From the NCBI GenBank assembly GCA_964370965.1, contig CAYJLW010000067.1, positions 1-22,831 on the forward strand: DNA of 22,831 bases, in the 5' to 3' direction. The DNA comes from CAYJLW01 sp964370965. Its GTDB lineage: Bacteria; Actinomycetota; Acidimicrobiia; UBA2766. The notes under the pieces were generated by a model that did no database searches, was not told where the DNA came from, and saw nothing but the letters and a program-made list of their open reading frames with translations. This document shows, one piece after another, positions 14,709 to 22,490 of the stretch. The first letter of the stretch is position 1, and the number at the start of each line of letters is the position of its first letter. The translations under genes and the position numbers were made by a program.

Positions 14709-16580
14709 GTGCTGGCGGTCCAGGGACTCACGAAGAGCTACGTGGGGCGCGTCCTGTTCGAGGACGCTGCCTTCGTCGTCGCGCCTGGGGAGCGCGTCGG
14801 GGTCGTGGGTCGCAACGGGTCCGGCAAGACCACGCTGTTGCGCATCCTCCTCGGCGAGGAGACGTCGGACTCCGGGACCGTGACCACGCCGAAGGGCTAC
14901 ACGTTCGGTCACCTCAGCCAGCACCTCGACTTCGCCGCCCCCACCGTGCTCGACGAGGCCTGCACCGCCCTGCGCCCGAACGAGGACGGCTGGGTCGAGA
15001 CCTACCGGGCCGAGACCGTCCTTTCCGGCCTGGGCGTCGACCCCGAGGCGTGGGGCCGCCCCCCCTCTGAGCTCTCCGGGGGCTTCCAGGTCCGCCTCAA
15101 CCTCGCGAAGGTCCTCCTCGCCGGACCCGACATGCTCCTCCTCGACGAGCCCACGAACTACCTCGACATCACGTCCACCCGCTGGCTGGAGTCCTTCCTC
15201 ACGTCGTGGCGGGGGGAGGTCATGATCGTGACGCACGACCGGGCGTTCCTGGACACCGTCTCCACGCACGTCCTGGGCATCCACCGCCGGAGACTGCGGA
15301 AGCTGAAGGGGACGACCGACCGGTACTACGACACGATCGCCGCCGAGGAGGAGACCTACGCCGCCACGCTCGCGAACGCCGACAAGGCGCGGGAGCACCT
15401 CGAGGCCTTCGTGCGCCGCTTCCGGGCGAAGGCGACCAAGGCCCGCCAGGCGCAGTCCCGCGTGAAGATGCTGGAACGCCTCGGGCCCGCCGAGAAGCTC
15501 GCCGACCTCGATGCCCTCGACTTCGTGTTCACGCCCGCGCCCTTCCCGGGCAAGACCATGCTCACCGCCGAGGGGGTCACGTTCGGCTACGAGGCCGGCC
15601 GGCCTCTCATCGAGGACCTCGACCTCGCCATCGGGGCCCGTGACCGCATCGCCGTGATCGGACCCAACGGCCGGGGCAAGACGACCCTGCTCGAGATCCT
15701 TGCCGGGGGCCTGGAGACCTCAGGGGGGAAGGTCTCCCGGAGCCCGAACCTCCGCCTGGGCTACTTCGGCCAGACGAACGTGAACCGCCTCCGCGTCGAG
15801 GCCACCGTCGAGGAGGAGATCCTCGACGCCCTTGAGCAGCCCACGCGGGGGCGGGCCCGCAGCCTCGCCGGACGGATGATGTTCGAGGGCGACGACGCCC
15901 TCAAGAAGGTGGGTGTGCTCTCCGGGGGGGAGCGTGCCCGGGTCCTCCTCGCCCAGATCCTCGCCCGGCCCGCCAACCTCCTCCTCCTCGACGAGCCCAC
16001 GAACCACCTCGACATGGACTCGGTCTCGGCACTCGCGGACGCCGTCGCCGTCTTCCCGGGCGCCGTCGTCCTCGTCGCCCACGACGAGGACCTCCTCCAC
16101 GCCGTAGCCGAGCGACTCGTGGTCTTCGACGGCGGCACCGTGGCCGTCTTCGAGGGCGGTTACGGGGACTTCCTCCGCCAGGTGGGATGGGTCGAGGAGA
16201 GGGGCGACCGGGCGTCCGGGCCGGCGCCATCCGGGCCCCGGGGCGCCAAGGCAGCCGGCCGGAAGGACCAGCGACGCGCCCGGGCGGCGCGCGCCGCCGC
16301 CCGCTCCCGGACTCTCGGCCCCCTTACACGCAAGATCACGGCGACCGAGGCCGCCATCGCCGACCTCGAACACCGCGAGGCCGAGACCACTCTCGCCCTC
16401 ACAGCGGCCGCCGAGGCGGGCGAGAGCGTGGACGTGGGCCGCCTCGCCCACGACCTCCACGACGTCCAGACGGAGCGGGACCGCCTCTACGAGGTCCTGG
16501 TGGCCGCGTCCGAGGAGTACGAGGCACGCCGGGCGGAGCTCGACGCCACCGACGCGGCGGCCGGCCCCACTCCGTCCTGA
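14709..16580 (+). CDS. ABC-F family ATPase (Uup/EttA-like, duplicated ATPase domains)
   Basis: The protein has 623 residues and two ATP-binding domains without membrane segments, the layout of ABC-F proteins that act on ribosomes. The first domain has Walker A GRNGSGKT (34-41), signature LSGGF (122-126), Walker B LLLDEP (143-148) and the switch His176. The second has GPNGRGKT (318-325), LSGGE (404-408), LLLLDEP (424-430) and His458. The interdomain linker (about 190-285) includes the KATKARQAQSR pattern typical of the family. The C-terminal ~120 residues are charged, with coiled-coil character (541-615), as in Uup-like members. LSGGF replaces the usual LSGGQ/E in the first site. Members assist stalled ribosomes or protect them from antibiotics; sequence alone does not say which applies here. 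The GTG start has no clear Shine-Dalgarno. The VOC gene follows after 71 bases with its own candidate promoter. Confidence 0.92.
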   Translation: MLAVQGLTKSYVGRVLFEDAAFVVAPGERVGVVGRNGSGKTTLLRILLGEETSDSGTVTTPKGYTFGHLSQHLDFAAPTVLDEACTALRPNEDGWVETYRAETVLSGLGVDPEAWGRPPSELSGGFQVRLNLAKVLLAGPDMLLLDEPTNYLDITSTRWLESFLTSWRGEVMIVTHDRAFLDTVSTHVLGIHRRRLRKLKGTTDRYYDTIAAEEETYAATLANADKAREHLEAFVRRFRAKATKARQAQSRVKMLERLGPAEKLADLDALDFVFTPAPFPGKTMLTAEGVTFGYEAGRPLIEDLDLAIGARDRIAVIGPNGRGKTTLLEILAGGLETSGGKVSRSPNLRLGYFGQTNVNRLRVEATVEEEILDALEQPTRGRARSLAGRMMFEGDDALKKVGVLSGGERARVLLAQILARPANLLLLDEPTNHLDMDSVSALADAVAVFPGAVVLVAHDEDLLHAVAERLVVFDGGTVAVFEGGYGDFLRQVGWVEERGDRASGPAPSGPRGAKAAGRKDQRRARAARAAARSRTLGPLTRKITATEAAIADLEHREAETTLALTAAAEAGESVDVGRLAHDLHDVQTERDRLYEVLVAASEEYEARRAELDATDAAAGPTPS

Positions 16581-16609
16581 TCCCCCGGGCGCGGCCGGCG
16601 CGAAGGACT

Positions 16610-16643
16610 TAGGGTGGACGCGACCCCACCCGCGAACGGAGGG
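16610..16643 (+). promoter_or_regulatory. Candidate -10 box and ribosome binding site of the VOC gene
   Basis: TAGGGT at 16610-16615 fits a TANNNT -10 box and repeats the hexamer found before the giant gene; no good -35 is present. GGAGGG at 16638-16643 lies eight bases before ATG 16652 but only two before GTG 16646, which favours the ATG as start. Confidence 0.4.
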
Positions 16644-16651
16644 CTGTGCCC

Positions 16652-17431
16652 ATGACCGAGATGACCTCCTACGACCACGGTGTCCCCTGCTGGACGGACC
16701 TGGGTACGACCGACCAGGAGAGCGCCAAGGCCTTCTACACGGGGCTCTTCGGATGGGAGTCCCGCGAAGACCCCGCACCCCAAGGCACCTACACGACGTT
16801 CACCCTGGGCGGGAAGAACGTGGCCGCTTGCTATCAGACGGCCCCGGAACAGGCCGCCGGCATGCCTCCCATGTGGACGACGTACGTCGCCGTCGACGAC
16901 GTCGACGCCGTCGCCCCCCGGATCGTCCCCGCCGGGGGCACGCTCATGGGCGAGCCCTTCGACGTCATGGAAGCCGGACGCATGGTGCTGGCCGCCGACC
17001 CGGGCGGAGCGGTGTTCGGTCTCTGGCAGGCCAAGGAGCATGCCGGCGCCGAGATCGTGAACGAGCCGGGCGCGCTCACATGGAACGAGCTCGCCACCAG
17101 GGACCCCGATACTGCTGCCGCGTTCTACGCCGAGGCCCTCGGGTGGACGGCGAGGAGGTCCGAGGTGCCCATGGAGTACTGGGAGTTCCTGGTGGGCGAC
17201 CGCTCCGTCGGGGGCATGATGCGCATGACCGAGCAGTGGCCCCCGGACGCGCCGCCGCACTGGGTCGTCTACTTCGCCGTCTCCGACTGCGACGCGACAA
17301 CCACCAGGGCCGAGGTGCTCGGCGGCAAGATCGCCGTGCCGCCCATGGACATCCCCGTGGGCCGCTTCGCTTTCCTCACCGACCCCCAGGGCGGCGCCTT
17401 CGCCGTCATCACCCTCACCGAGGCCATGTAG
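16652..17431 (+). CDS. VOC-superfamily protein with two glyoxalase-like domains (Cfp30B type)
   Basis: The 259-residue protein is two tandem VOC (vicinal oxygen chelate) domains, residues ~10-126 and ~142-256. Each opens with the repeated pattern [W]xxLxTxDxxxAxxFYxxxxGW, and each closes with a [D]PxGGAxF strand (DPGGAVFGLW and DPQGGAFAVI). This arrangement and wording match the actinobacterial Cfp30B/27-kDa glyoxalase-like antigen family (Rv0577 in Mycobacterium tuberculosis). VOC proteins handle small metabolites through a metal site or simply bind ligands; no specific substrate can be assigned, and the usual His/Glu metal ligands are not obvious. It is cytoplasmic by sequence, with no signal peptide. 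The start was chosen from Shine-Dalgarno spacing. A GTG six bases upstream is the alternative. Confidence 0.87.
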   Translation: MTEMTSYDHGVPCWTDLGTTDQESAKAFYTGLFGWESREDPAPQGTYTTFTLGGKNVAACYQTAPEQAAGMPPMWTTYVAVDDVDAVAPRIVPAGGTLMGEPFDVMEAGRMVLAADPGGAVFGLWQAKEHAGAEIVNEPGALTWNELATRDPDTAAAFYAEALGWTARRSEVPMEYWEFLVGDRSVGGMMRMTEQWPPDAPPHWVVYFAVSDCDATTTRAEVLGGKIAVPPMDIPVGRFAFLTDPQGGAFAVITLTEAM

Positions 17432-17571
17432 CGCAACAGCCACGGGACGCAGCCGGGACGCAACCCGACACCCAGAGCGCGACACCCGAAGACCGCCCAG
17501 CCACGCCCCTGACCGTCCGGCAACCAGGGCAATCCGCGGAGCAGAAGTACTTTATGGTACGCGGAATTTCC

Positions 17572-17600
17572 TTGACACTGAATGAGGCTTCATTCATACT
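17572..17600 (+). promoter_or_regulatory. Strong promoter with embedded TetR/FadR-type operator
   Basis: TTGACA (17572-17577) is a perfect -35 box. After exactly 17 bases comes CATACT (17595-17600), four of six matches to the -10 consensus. The spacer and first -10 bases form TGAATGAGGCTTCATTCA (17579-17596), a perfect 7-4-7 palindrome. Its arms are those of the Bacillus subtilis FadR (YsiA) box, TGAATGA-N4-TCATTCA, bound by a TetR-family repressor released by long-chain acyl-CoA. A repressor here would block polymerase directly. The only plus-strand genes downstream are the two FAD oxidoreductases. No TetR gene is in the window, so the regulator must be encoded elsewhere. Confidence 0.8.
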
Positions 17601-17651
17601 GCTGAGGCCGGGTCGCCCGCGTCGTGCCCAACGCCAAGCCCAGGACGACCC

Positions 17652-17702
17652 ATGGCACTCGCCCGCCCCCTCCCTCAGCATCCCCCGGCGGGCGGGTGCC
17701 AT
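17652..17702 (+). repeat. 16-bp hairpin in the leader of the oxidoreductase operon
   Basis: ATGGCACTCGCCCGCC (17652-17667) pairs with 17687-17702 over 16 positions, with one G-U wobble and a 19-base loop. It lies about 45-95 bases after the predicted transcription start. It could be an attenuator or the end of a short RNA; no T-run follows. Confidence 0.5.
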
Positions 17703-17855
17703 CGAGCGAGGCGCGGACACCCGGCACTCCCCCCTTACCCTGTTCCGCACCCGCCGGCCGGGCGAGTGTTACTGCGCGTCACCCCTGTGGGCTAGCCTGG
17801 CCACCCACGAGGGATGTCCACGCCGGGGGGCGTGGTGGAGCGTGACAGGAGGGCC

Positions 17856-19550
17856 ATGGACGAGCGCTTCGACGTCGTGATCGTCGGTGGGGGCCACAAC
17901 GGCTCCACCCTGGCCGCCTATCTGGCGAAGTCCGGGCTCTCGGTCTGCGTGATCGAGGCCCGCCCCGAGTGCGGGGGCGGCCAGGAGAACACCGAGCCGA
18001 AACCCGGCTTCCGCATCGACCCCCACGCCACGTTCCTCTACGGGGCGGCCGCACCGGGCTTCGAGCAGCTCGAGCTGGGCAAGTACGGCTTCCGCTTCGT
18101 CCCGTACCGCTCCGTCGCCGGCTTCGTCACCTCCGACGGCCACGCCGTGAACCTCGGGGGCCGCTGGGACCCGAACCTCGCCACCGAGAGCCTCGCCCGC
18201 CACGCCCCGGGCAGCGTGAACCAGGGCGCCATCCTCCAGGTCCTGCAGAGCGAGCTCGGCAAGGACCTCCTGCGGGCCCTCTTCTGGACGCCGCCGTACC
18301 CCCAGGACGCCGACGTCGAGCCCATGGACCTCCCCTGGGCGCAGGTCATGAAGAAGACCTTCAACGGCATCTTCCAAGAGAAGTGGTTGGAGTACAGCCT
18401 CGTCGACCTCCTCGACGAGCTCATCGACTACGAGCCCCTCAAGACCCTGCACAGCTTCGGGGCCTGGTACTGCGGCGCCCACCCCACCTGGGAGGGCCAG
18501 GCGCTGCCCGCCCTCGGCGGCGTGCTCCTGTACGGCTACGGCTCCGGCTCCCCGCGGGGCGGCATGCACGCCTACGCCCACTCCATCATCCGCTGCGCCC
18601 TCGCCCACGGCGCCCGCATCATCACGAACTCCGTCGTGGACGAGATCATCGTCCAGAACGGCCGTGCCGTGGGGGTCCAGCTCGGCGACGACTCCGCGTT
18701 CCCGGGCAAGACGATCTGGGCGGACAAGTTCGTCGTGTCCGCCATCGACGTGCAGCACACGTTCCGGGACCTCGTCGGACGCCGGCACCTCGACGTCGGG
18801 ATGCTGCAGAGCGTGAAGGACATCTCCCTGAAGGGCGGCAGCCTCTACGTCGCCTCCGTGGTGTGCCGAGAGCTGCCGAAGTACACCGCCGACACCGACG
18901 CCTTCCCCGAGGACGTCTACCCGTCGACGGTCGTGTTCCCCTGTGACGGCTACCACAACCTCTACAACCAGACCGCCGACGTGTACTCCCACAACCGGGC
19001 CCCGCTGCTGGAGAGCGACCACCTCACGATGATGGTCTGCACGCACGACGTCTACGACTCCACCCGGGCGCCCGAGGGGTACCGGGTGCTCTCGCCCATC
19101 TACCTCGAGATGCCCCCGCCCCAGTACGACGTCTCGGGCCCCGACGGCTACGCCCGGGACAAGCAGGAGATCACGAAGGCGATCCTGCGCCAGCTCCGCA
19201 ACTTCGCCCCCAACATGACCGAAGACAACATCGAAGCGGTCTACGTGAACACGCCCTATGACTCGGAGTTCCGCAACACGGGCATGATCGGGGGCAACTG
19301 GTACGGCATCCGCCACTCCGAGGACCAGTGGTTCTCCAAGCGGCCCCTGCCCGAGCTCTCCCGGTACCGCACGCCGATCGACGACCTCTACCTCTGCAAC
19401 CAGACGTCGCACCCGGGCGGCCTCTGCCTCATGGCCGTGCCCTACAACCTCATGCACATCCTGATCGAGGACGCCAAGGTCGAACCCGGCCCGTGGTGGT
19501 ACCCGTCGCCCTGGCACATGGACGAGCACGGCCGCATCGCGGGGGCCTGA
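17856..19550 (+). CDS. FAD-dependent oxidoreductase, phytoene desaturase (CrtI)-like
   Basis: The 564-residue product opens with a Rossmann FAD-binding fold: VVIVGGGHNGS at 7-17 and the ribose-binding acid in VIEAR (Glu34). It closes with the second FAD motif of the CrtI group, IDDLYLCN followed by HPGG (508-522). Length and layout fit phytoene-dehydrogenase-related oxidoreductases, which desaturate, isomerise or reduce long isoprenoid or lipid chains. Many actinobacterial members have no known substrate, and no phytoene synthase is nearby, so carotenoid synthesis is not implied. The ATG at 17856 is preferred: AGGAGGG (17847-17853) precedes it and the Rossmann fold then starts near residue 7. 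An ATG at 17814 would add 14 residues. It lies downstream of the TGAATGA-type operator and 119 bases ahead of a second, distinct enzyme of the same superfamily. Confidence 0.87.
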   Translation: MDERFDVVIVGGGHNGSTLAAYLAKSGLSVCVIEARPECGGGQENTEPKPGFRIDPHATFLYGAAAPGFEQLELGKYGFRFVPYRSVAGFVTSDGHAVNLGGRWDPNLATESLARHAPGSVNQGAILQVLQSELGKDLLRALFWTPPYPQDADVEPMDLPWAQVMKKTFNGIFQEKWLEYSLVDLLDELIDYEPLKTLHSFGAWYCGAHPTWEGQALPALGGVLLYGYGSGSPRGGMHAYAHSIIRCALAHGARIITNSVVDEIIVQNGRAVGVQLGDDSAFPGKTIWADKFVVSAIDVQHTFRDLVGRRHLDVGMLQSVKDISLKGGSLYVASVVCRELPKYTADTDAFPEDVYPSTVVFPCDGYHNLYNQTADVYSHNRAPLLESDHLTMMVCTHDVYDSTRAPEGYRVLSPIYLEMPPPQYDVSGPDGYARDKQEITKAILRQLRNFAPNMTEDNIEAVYVNTPYDSEFRNTGMIGGNWYGIRHSEDQWFSKRPLPELSRYRTPIDDLYLCNQTSHPGGLCLMAVPYNLMHILIEDAKVEPGPWWYPSPWHMDEHGRIAGA

Positions 19551-19632
19551 GGGGCCCCGTCCCCCCACCCCACGTCCCCCCGTTCTCGTCGCGGATTCCG
19601 GGGGTAGACCCGCAAGATCCGCGACAGGAACC

Positions 19633-19673
19633 GAGGGAACGACATGCGAGAGACGGGATCGGTGACCGGATGA
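19633..19673 (+). CDS. Possible nine-codon leader ORF coupled to the second oxidoreductase
   Basis: GAGGG (19633-19637) sits six bases before ATG 19644, which opens a nine-codon frame (MRETGSVTG). Its TGA at 19671-19673 overlaps the ATG of the oxidoreductase at 19670 (ATGA). The large gene has no good ribosome site of its own, so ribosomes may reach it by reinitiation. The entry spans ribosome site to stop. Chance is possible at this size. Confidence 0.35.
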
Positions 19674-21277
19674 GCCATGCAGCGGAATGCGACGTCGTCG
19701 TCGTGGGTGCCGGCATCGGCGGCCTCACCGCGGCGGCCTACCTGCAGGCTCTCGGCAAGGACGTCGTCGTCGTCGACCAACACTCCGTCGTGGGCGGCAA
19801 CGTGTCGGTGTTCACCCACCACGGCTACGAGTTCGACGTGGGCACCCACTACGTCGGGGGCGCCGGCGAAGATGGTCTCTTCCACCGGGTCTACGGCGGC
19901 CTCGGCCTCGACGCCGACGTGGAATGGCGCCCCCTCGACCGCGACGGCTTCGACCACTACGTCTTCGCGGACGGCTCCACCTACGCCGTCCCCAACGGCG
20001 CCGGCGCCTACCGCGAGCGACTCCTGGCGGCGTTCCCGGACGAGCGCGACAGCCTCTCGGACTACTGCGACTTCGTCGAGGACGTTTCCGGAGCGTTCAT
20101 GTCCACGATGGGCGCCGGGCCGTCAGACAAGCTCGCCGTCCTCTTCGCGAACCGCGACACCACGCTGGGGGATCTCTGTGAGCGCCTCGGGCTCTCCCCC
20201 CGCGCCCGCACTGTCATCGCCGGCCAGCACCTCGTCTACGGCGTCGGCCCCGCCCGCATGTCGGCGGTGATGCACGCCCTCGTCGTCTCCCACTACATGG
20301 ACGGCGCCTTCTACCCCGCCGGGGGGAGCACAACCCTCTCCGAGACACTCGCGGAATACGTGCGCGCCCGGGGTGGGCGGATCCACCTCCGCACGCGAGC
20401 CGAACGAGTCCTCGTCGAGGACGGCCGCGTCGCCGGAGTGGCCCTCCACTCGCCCACCCCCGTGCGCGAGAGCGGCGTCCCCGCGGAGATCCGGGTGCCC
20501 GTCGTGGTATCCAACGCCGACCTGAAACGCACGGTCCTCGACCTCGTGGGCGCAGCGCACTTCCCCGCAGACTTCACCGAACGCGTGCGGGCGCTGCGCA
20601 TGGCGCCTCCCCTGTTCGTGGTCTATCTCGTCCTCGACCGCGACCTCGGCGCCGAGGGCTTCCCGAACGCGAACTTCCACGTTCTCCCCGACGACGTCGA
20701 CTCCGAGTACGACGCCCTCGCCCGCGGCGAGGTCTCCGGCGACCCCACCGTGTTCCTGTCCTTCGCCAGCGTGAAGGACCCCGGCAACGACCGCCTCTGC
20801 CGACCCGGCCAGACCAACCTGCAGGCGATGGCGCTCGTGCCCGGAGACCACGCCTACTGGGGCCTCGCCGCCGGCCCCGTCGGCGGGGAACGCTACCGGC
20901 GCAACCCCGTCTACCGGGAGCGCCGCGACGAGCTCACAGAGCGCGTGCTGACGCTTGCCGAACGGGCCGTCCCCGGCCTCCGGGACTCGATCGCGTACAT
21001 CGAGGCGGCCACCCCGGTCACGCACGAGCGCTTCGTGCGCTCCACGAACGGCACGTCCTACGGCTTCGAGATGACCCCGGACCAGTCCCTCGACCGCCGC
21101 CCCGGCCCCGCCACACCCCTGCCCGGCCTCTTCCTCACCGGCCAGGGGATCATGACGGGCCACGGCATCGCCGCCTGCATGACCGGCGGCGTCCTCACCG
21201 CCGGCACCGTCCTCGGCGAACCCCTCCTGCAGCGCGTCCTGGGCGGCGAGCGGGTGGTCACCCCGGCGCCCGCCTGA
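19670..21277 (+). CDS. FAD-dependent oxidoreductase, RetSat/CrtI-like (carotenoid/retinol saturase superfamily)
   Basis: The 535-residue protein has an N-terminal Rossmann motif VVVVGAGIGG (9-18) and Asp36 in VVVVDQH. It then has GTHYVGG (58-64), close to the GIHYxG block of all-trans-retinol 13,14-reductase (RetSat) and related saturases. The C-terminal FAD motif is GLFLTGQGIMTGHGIAACMTGG (from residue 486). RetSat-type enzymes reduce one double bond of a polyene, and bacterial members act on carotenoids or remain unassigned, so the substrate here is open. The ATG at 19670 puts the FAD motif at the expected place. The frame is open back to 19328, but that part lies over the previous gene and is Arg/Pro-rich. 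Same strand and short gap suggest an operon with the preceding CrtI-like gene. The two proteins share fold but little sequence, so they probably catalyse different steps. Confidence 0.87.
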   Translation: MSHAAECDVVVVGAGIGGLTAAAYLQALGKDVVVVDQHSVVGGNVSVFTHHGYEFDVGTHYVGGAGEDGLFHRVYGGLGLDADVEWRPLDRDGFDHYVFADGSTYAVPNGAGAYRERLLAAFPDERDSLSDYCDFVEDVSGAFMSTMGAGPSDKLAVLFANRDTTLGDLCERLGLSPRARTVIAGQHLVYGVGPARMSAVMHALVVSHYMDGAFYPAGGSTTLSETLAEYVRARGGRIHLRTRAERVLVEDGRVAGVALHSPTPVRESGVPAEIRVPVVVSNADLKRTVLDLVGAAHFPADFTERVRALRMAPPLFVVYLVLDRDLGAEGFPNANFHVLPDDVDSEYDALARGEVSGDPTVFLSFASVKDPGNDRLCRPGQTNLQAMALVPGDHAYWGLAAGPVGGERYRRNPVYRERRDELTERVLTLAERAVPGLRDSIAYIEAATPVTHERFVRSTNGTSYGFEMTPDQSLDRRPGPATPLPGLFLTGQGIMTGHGIAACMTGGVLTAGTVLGEPLLQRVLGGERVVTPAPA

Positions 21278-21334
21278 CCGCCGCCGGTGCAGCACCGATT
21301 CCACGGGCCGGGCGCCGGGTGCAAGCTTGTGCCG

Positions 21335-21393
21335 GACCCCCAAAGTGAGGCCGTTTGCCCGAGATACCGGGACAACGGCTTCACTTCGGGGTC
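21335..21393. terminator. Long hairpin between convergent genes, probable bidirectional terminator
   Basis: Bases 21335-21340 pair with 21388-21393, 21343-21355 with 21374-21386 (13 bp, one G-U), and 21358-21361 with 21368-21371. The loop is AGATAC, and in total about 23 pairs have small internal loops. It occupies the 132-base gap between the RetSat-like stop at 21277 and the minus-strand stop at 21410, where a two-way terminator is expected. Confidence 0.65.
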
Positions 21394-21409
21394 GGGACTT
21401 GACCCTGCC

Positions 21410-22438
21410 CTACCCTCCTGACCCCGTGCCCTGCTTGATGACGAAGCTGTCGATCTTGCCCTTGCCGGTTCCGGGACCCTCGTCGGGGATCAGGAACCCG
21501 CGGGCCCCGAACTCCCCGTAGAGCTGGCTCCCGTCACGGTCCTTCAGCTCGAACTCGCCGGTGTACGTGCGCGACTCGCCCGGTCCCAGCTCGAGGGTGG
21601 TGAGGGCGTCGCCGCAAGGCCTGCCGTCGCTGTCGGCGAGGACGACGTTGCCGTCGGCGTCCACGACCTCGACGTCGTGCTGGCAGGTGGACGTGAAACG
21701 GGACACGCTCCTGTAGCGTGACACGTTCGTGACCGTGAACTCGTACTTCGCCACCGCCGTCACCTCGTTGCCCGGGCAGGGCCAGGTGACACAGACGATC
21801 GTGTTCGGCTGGCTGAAGTACTCGTCGCGGTCGAGCGCGAGAGCTCCCACGAGGACGGGGCGTCCCACGTAGGTCACCACAATGTCCCCGGAAGCCAGCG
21901 AGGTGTCGTGCTTGTATGCGCAGCGCCGGTCGAAGCCGCTCACCCGCACGGCCACCTTGTCGGCGAGGATGCTGTCGGACCCCGGCGGGGCGAGGTCGTC
22001 CACCCACCACTCCAGGGCGCACACCGGCGCCGGCAAGGGTGACATCCAGGGGCCGTTCACCTGCGCCAGGCTCCAGCCTGCGGCGCCGTTGCGACCCCAC
22101 GGGCGCACGAACATGGGGAAGCCAGGGACAGTCTCGATGTTCAAGGACATCCCGGGGTCGTCGATGCCGACCTTGCCGGAATAGAACGCCGGCAGCATCG
22201 CCTCCCACGTGCTCGGCACCGGCCAGCGCCGCCTCTCCACCGCGAAGCGCACAGACCCGAACGCCCGCACCGCCGGGTTCGCGCTCGGGATCAAACCCTC
22301 CCCCTTCACGGTGTCCACGACTCCCGGCCTGGGGGCAGGCACGGTCTGGGCGCCGCTCCGGCCCGGAGCGGCGACACCCACCAGGCCCGCGACGGTCGCG
22401 AGCACAACGATCCTCTGCAACGTCCTCGCCCGACACAT
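21410..22438 (-). CDS. Secreted protein with C-terminal BsuPI-like domain (342 aa)
   Basis: The ATG at 22438 is set by GGAGGGAG (22444-22451, minus strand) five bases before it. It gives a clear signal peptide: Arg at 3, 5 and 9, hydrophobic 10-24, cleavage likely near residues 30-31 (SGA/QT). An in-frame start at 22534 would bury that signal. Residues ~225-335 resemble the BsuPI domain, first known as an intracellular protease inhibitor of Bacillus. The pattern is KYEFTVTNVS, then DVEVVDADGNVVLADSDGR, then LELGPGESRTYTGEF. The N-terminal ~190 residues are not recognised; they are Trp/Pro-rich with Cys140, 173, 216 and 221. Cys252 and Cys275 could bridge within the BsuPI region, suiting an extracellular location. 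Function is unknown; protease inhibition is only a family-based suggestion, since many BsuPI domains have no tested activity. It is converging with the RetSat-like gene. Confidence 0.8.
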   Translation of the reverse strand: MCRARTLQRIVVLATVAGLVGVAAPGRSGAQTVPAPRPGVVDTVKGEGLIPSANPAVRAFGSVRFAVERRRWPVPSTWEAMLPAFYSGKVGIDDPGMSLNIETVPGFPMFVRPWGRNGAAGWSLAQVNGPWMSPLPAPVCALEWWVDDLAPPGSDSILADKVAVRVSGFDRRCAYKHDTSLASGDIVVTYVGRPVLVGALALDRDEYFSQPNTIVCVTWPCPGNEVTAVAKYEFTVTNVSRYRSVSRFTSTCQHDVEVVDADGNVVLADSDGRPCGDALTTLELGPGESRTYTGEFELKDRDGSQLYGEFGARGFLIPDEGPGTGKGKIDSFVIKQGTGSGG

Positions 22439-22490
22439 GGGAACTCCCTCCAGCCGTACCGCCTCCCGGATTCTCGCGCATCCGTCCGCC

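Larger units (their letters stand above)
17432..17855 (+). other. 424-base non-coding leader region before the FAD oxidoreductase genes
   Basis: No convincing gene lies here. Bases 17432-17540 hold only a short direct repeat (GGGACGCA twice, 11 bases apart). An AT-rich patch at about 17541-17600, striking in this GC-rich DNA, contains the regulated promoter. It is followed by a 16-bp hairpin (17652-17702) and a second possible -10 box, TAGCCT (17793-17798), about 60 bases before the ATG at 17856. A 47-codon reading starting at ATG 17652 lies in the hairpin, lacks a ribosome site and is not supported. Confidence 0.6.

Noticed and set aside
17572..17600. A LexA (SOS) box as explanation of the palindrome
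   Set aside because: The arms TGAATGA/TCATTCA with a 4-base centre do not match the actinobacterial LexA pattern of GAAC-N4-GTTC type; the FadR-like TetR box fits exactly.
17652..17795. Short frame of 47 codons in the oxidoreductase leader
   Set aside because: It lacks a ribosome site, begins inside a hairpin arm and has a Pro/Arg-rich translation without features.
19328..19669. Extended start of the RetSat-like gene overlapping the CrtI-like gene
   Set aside because: The extra 114 residues read out of frame over the previous gene's conserved FAD motif, and the FAD-binding fold begins normally from ATG 19670.
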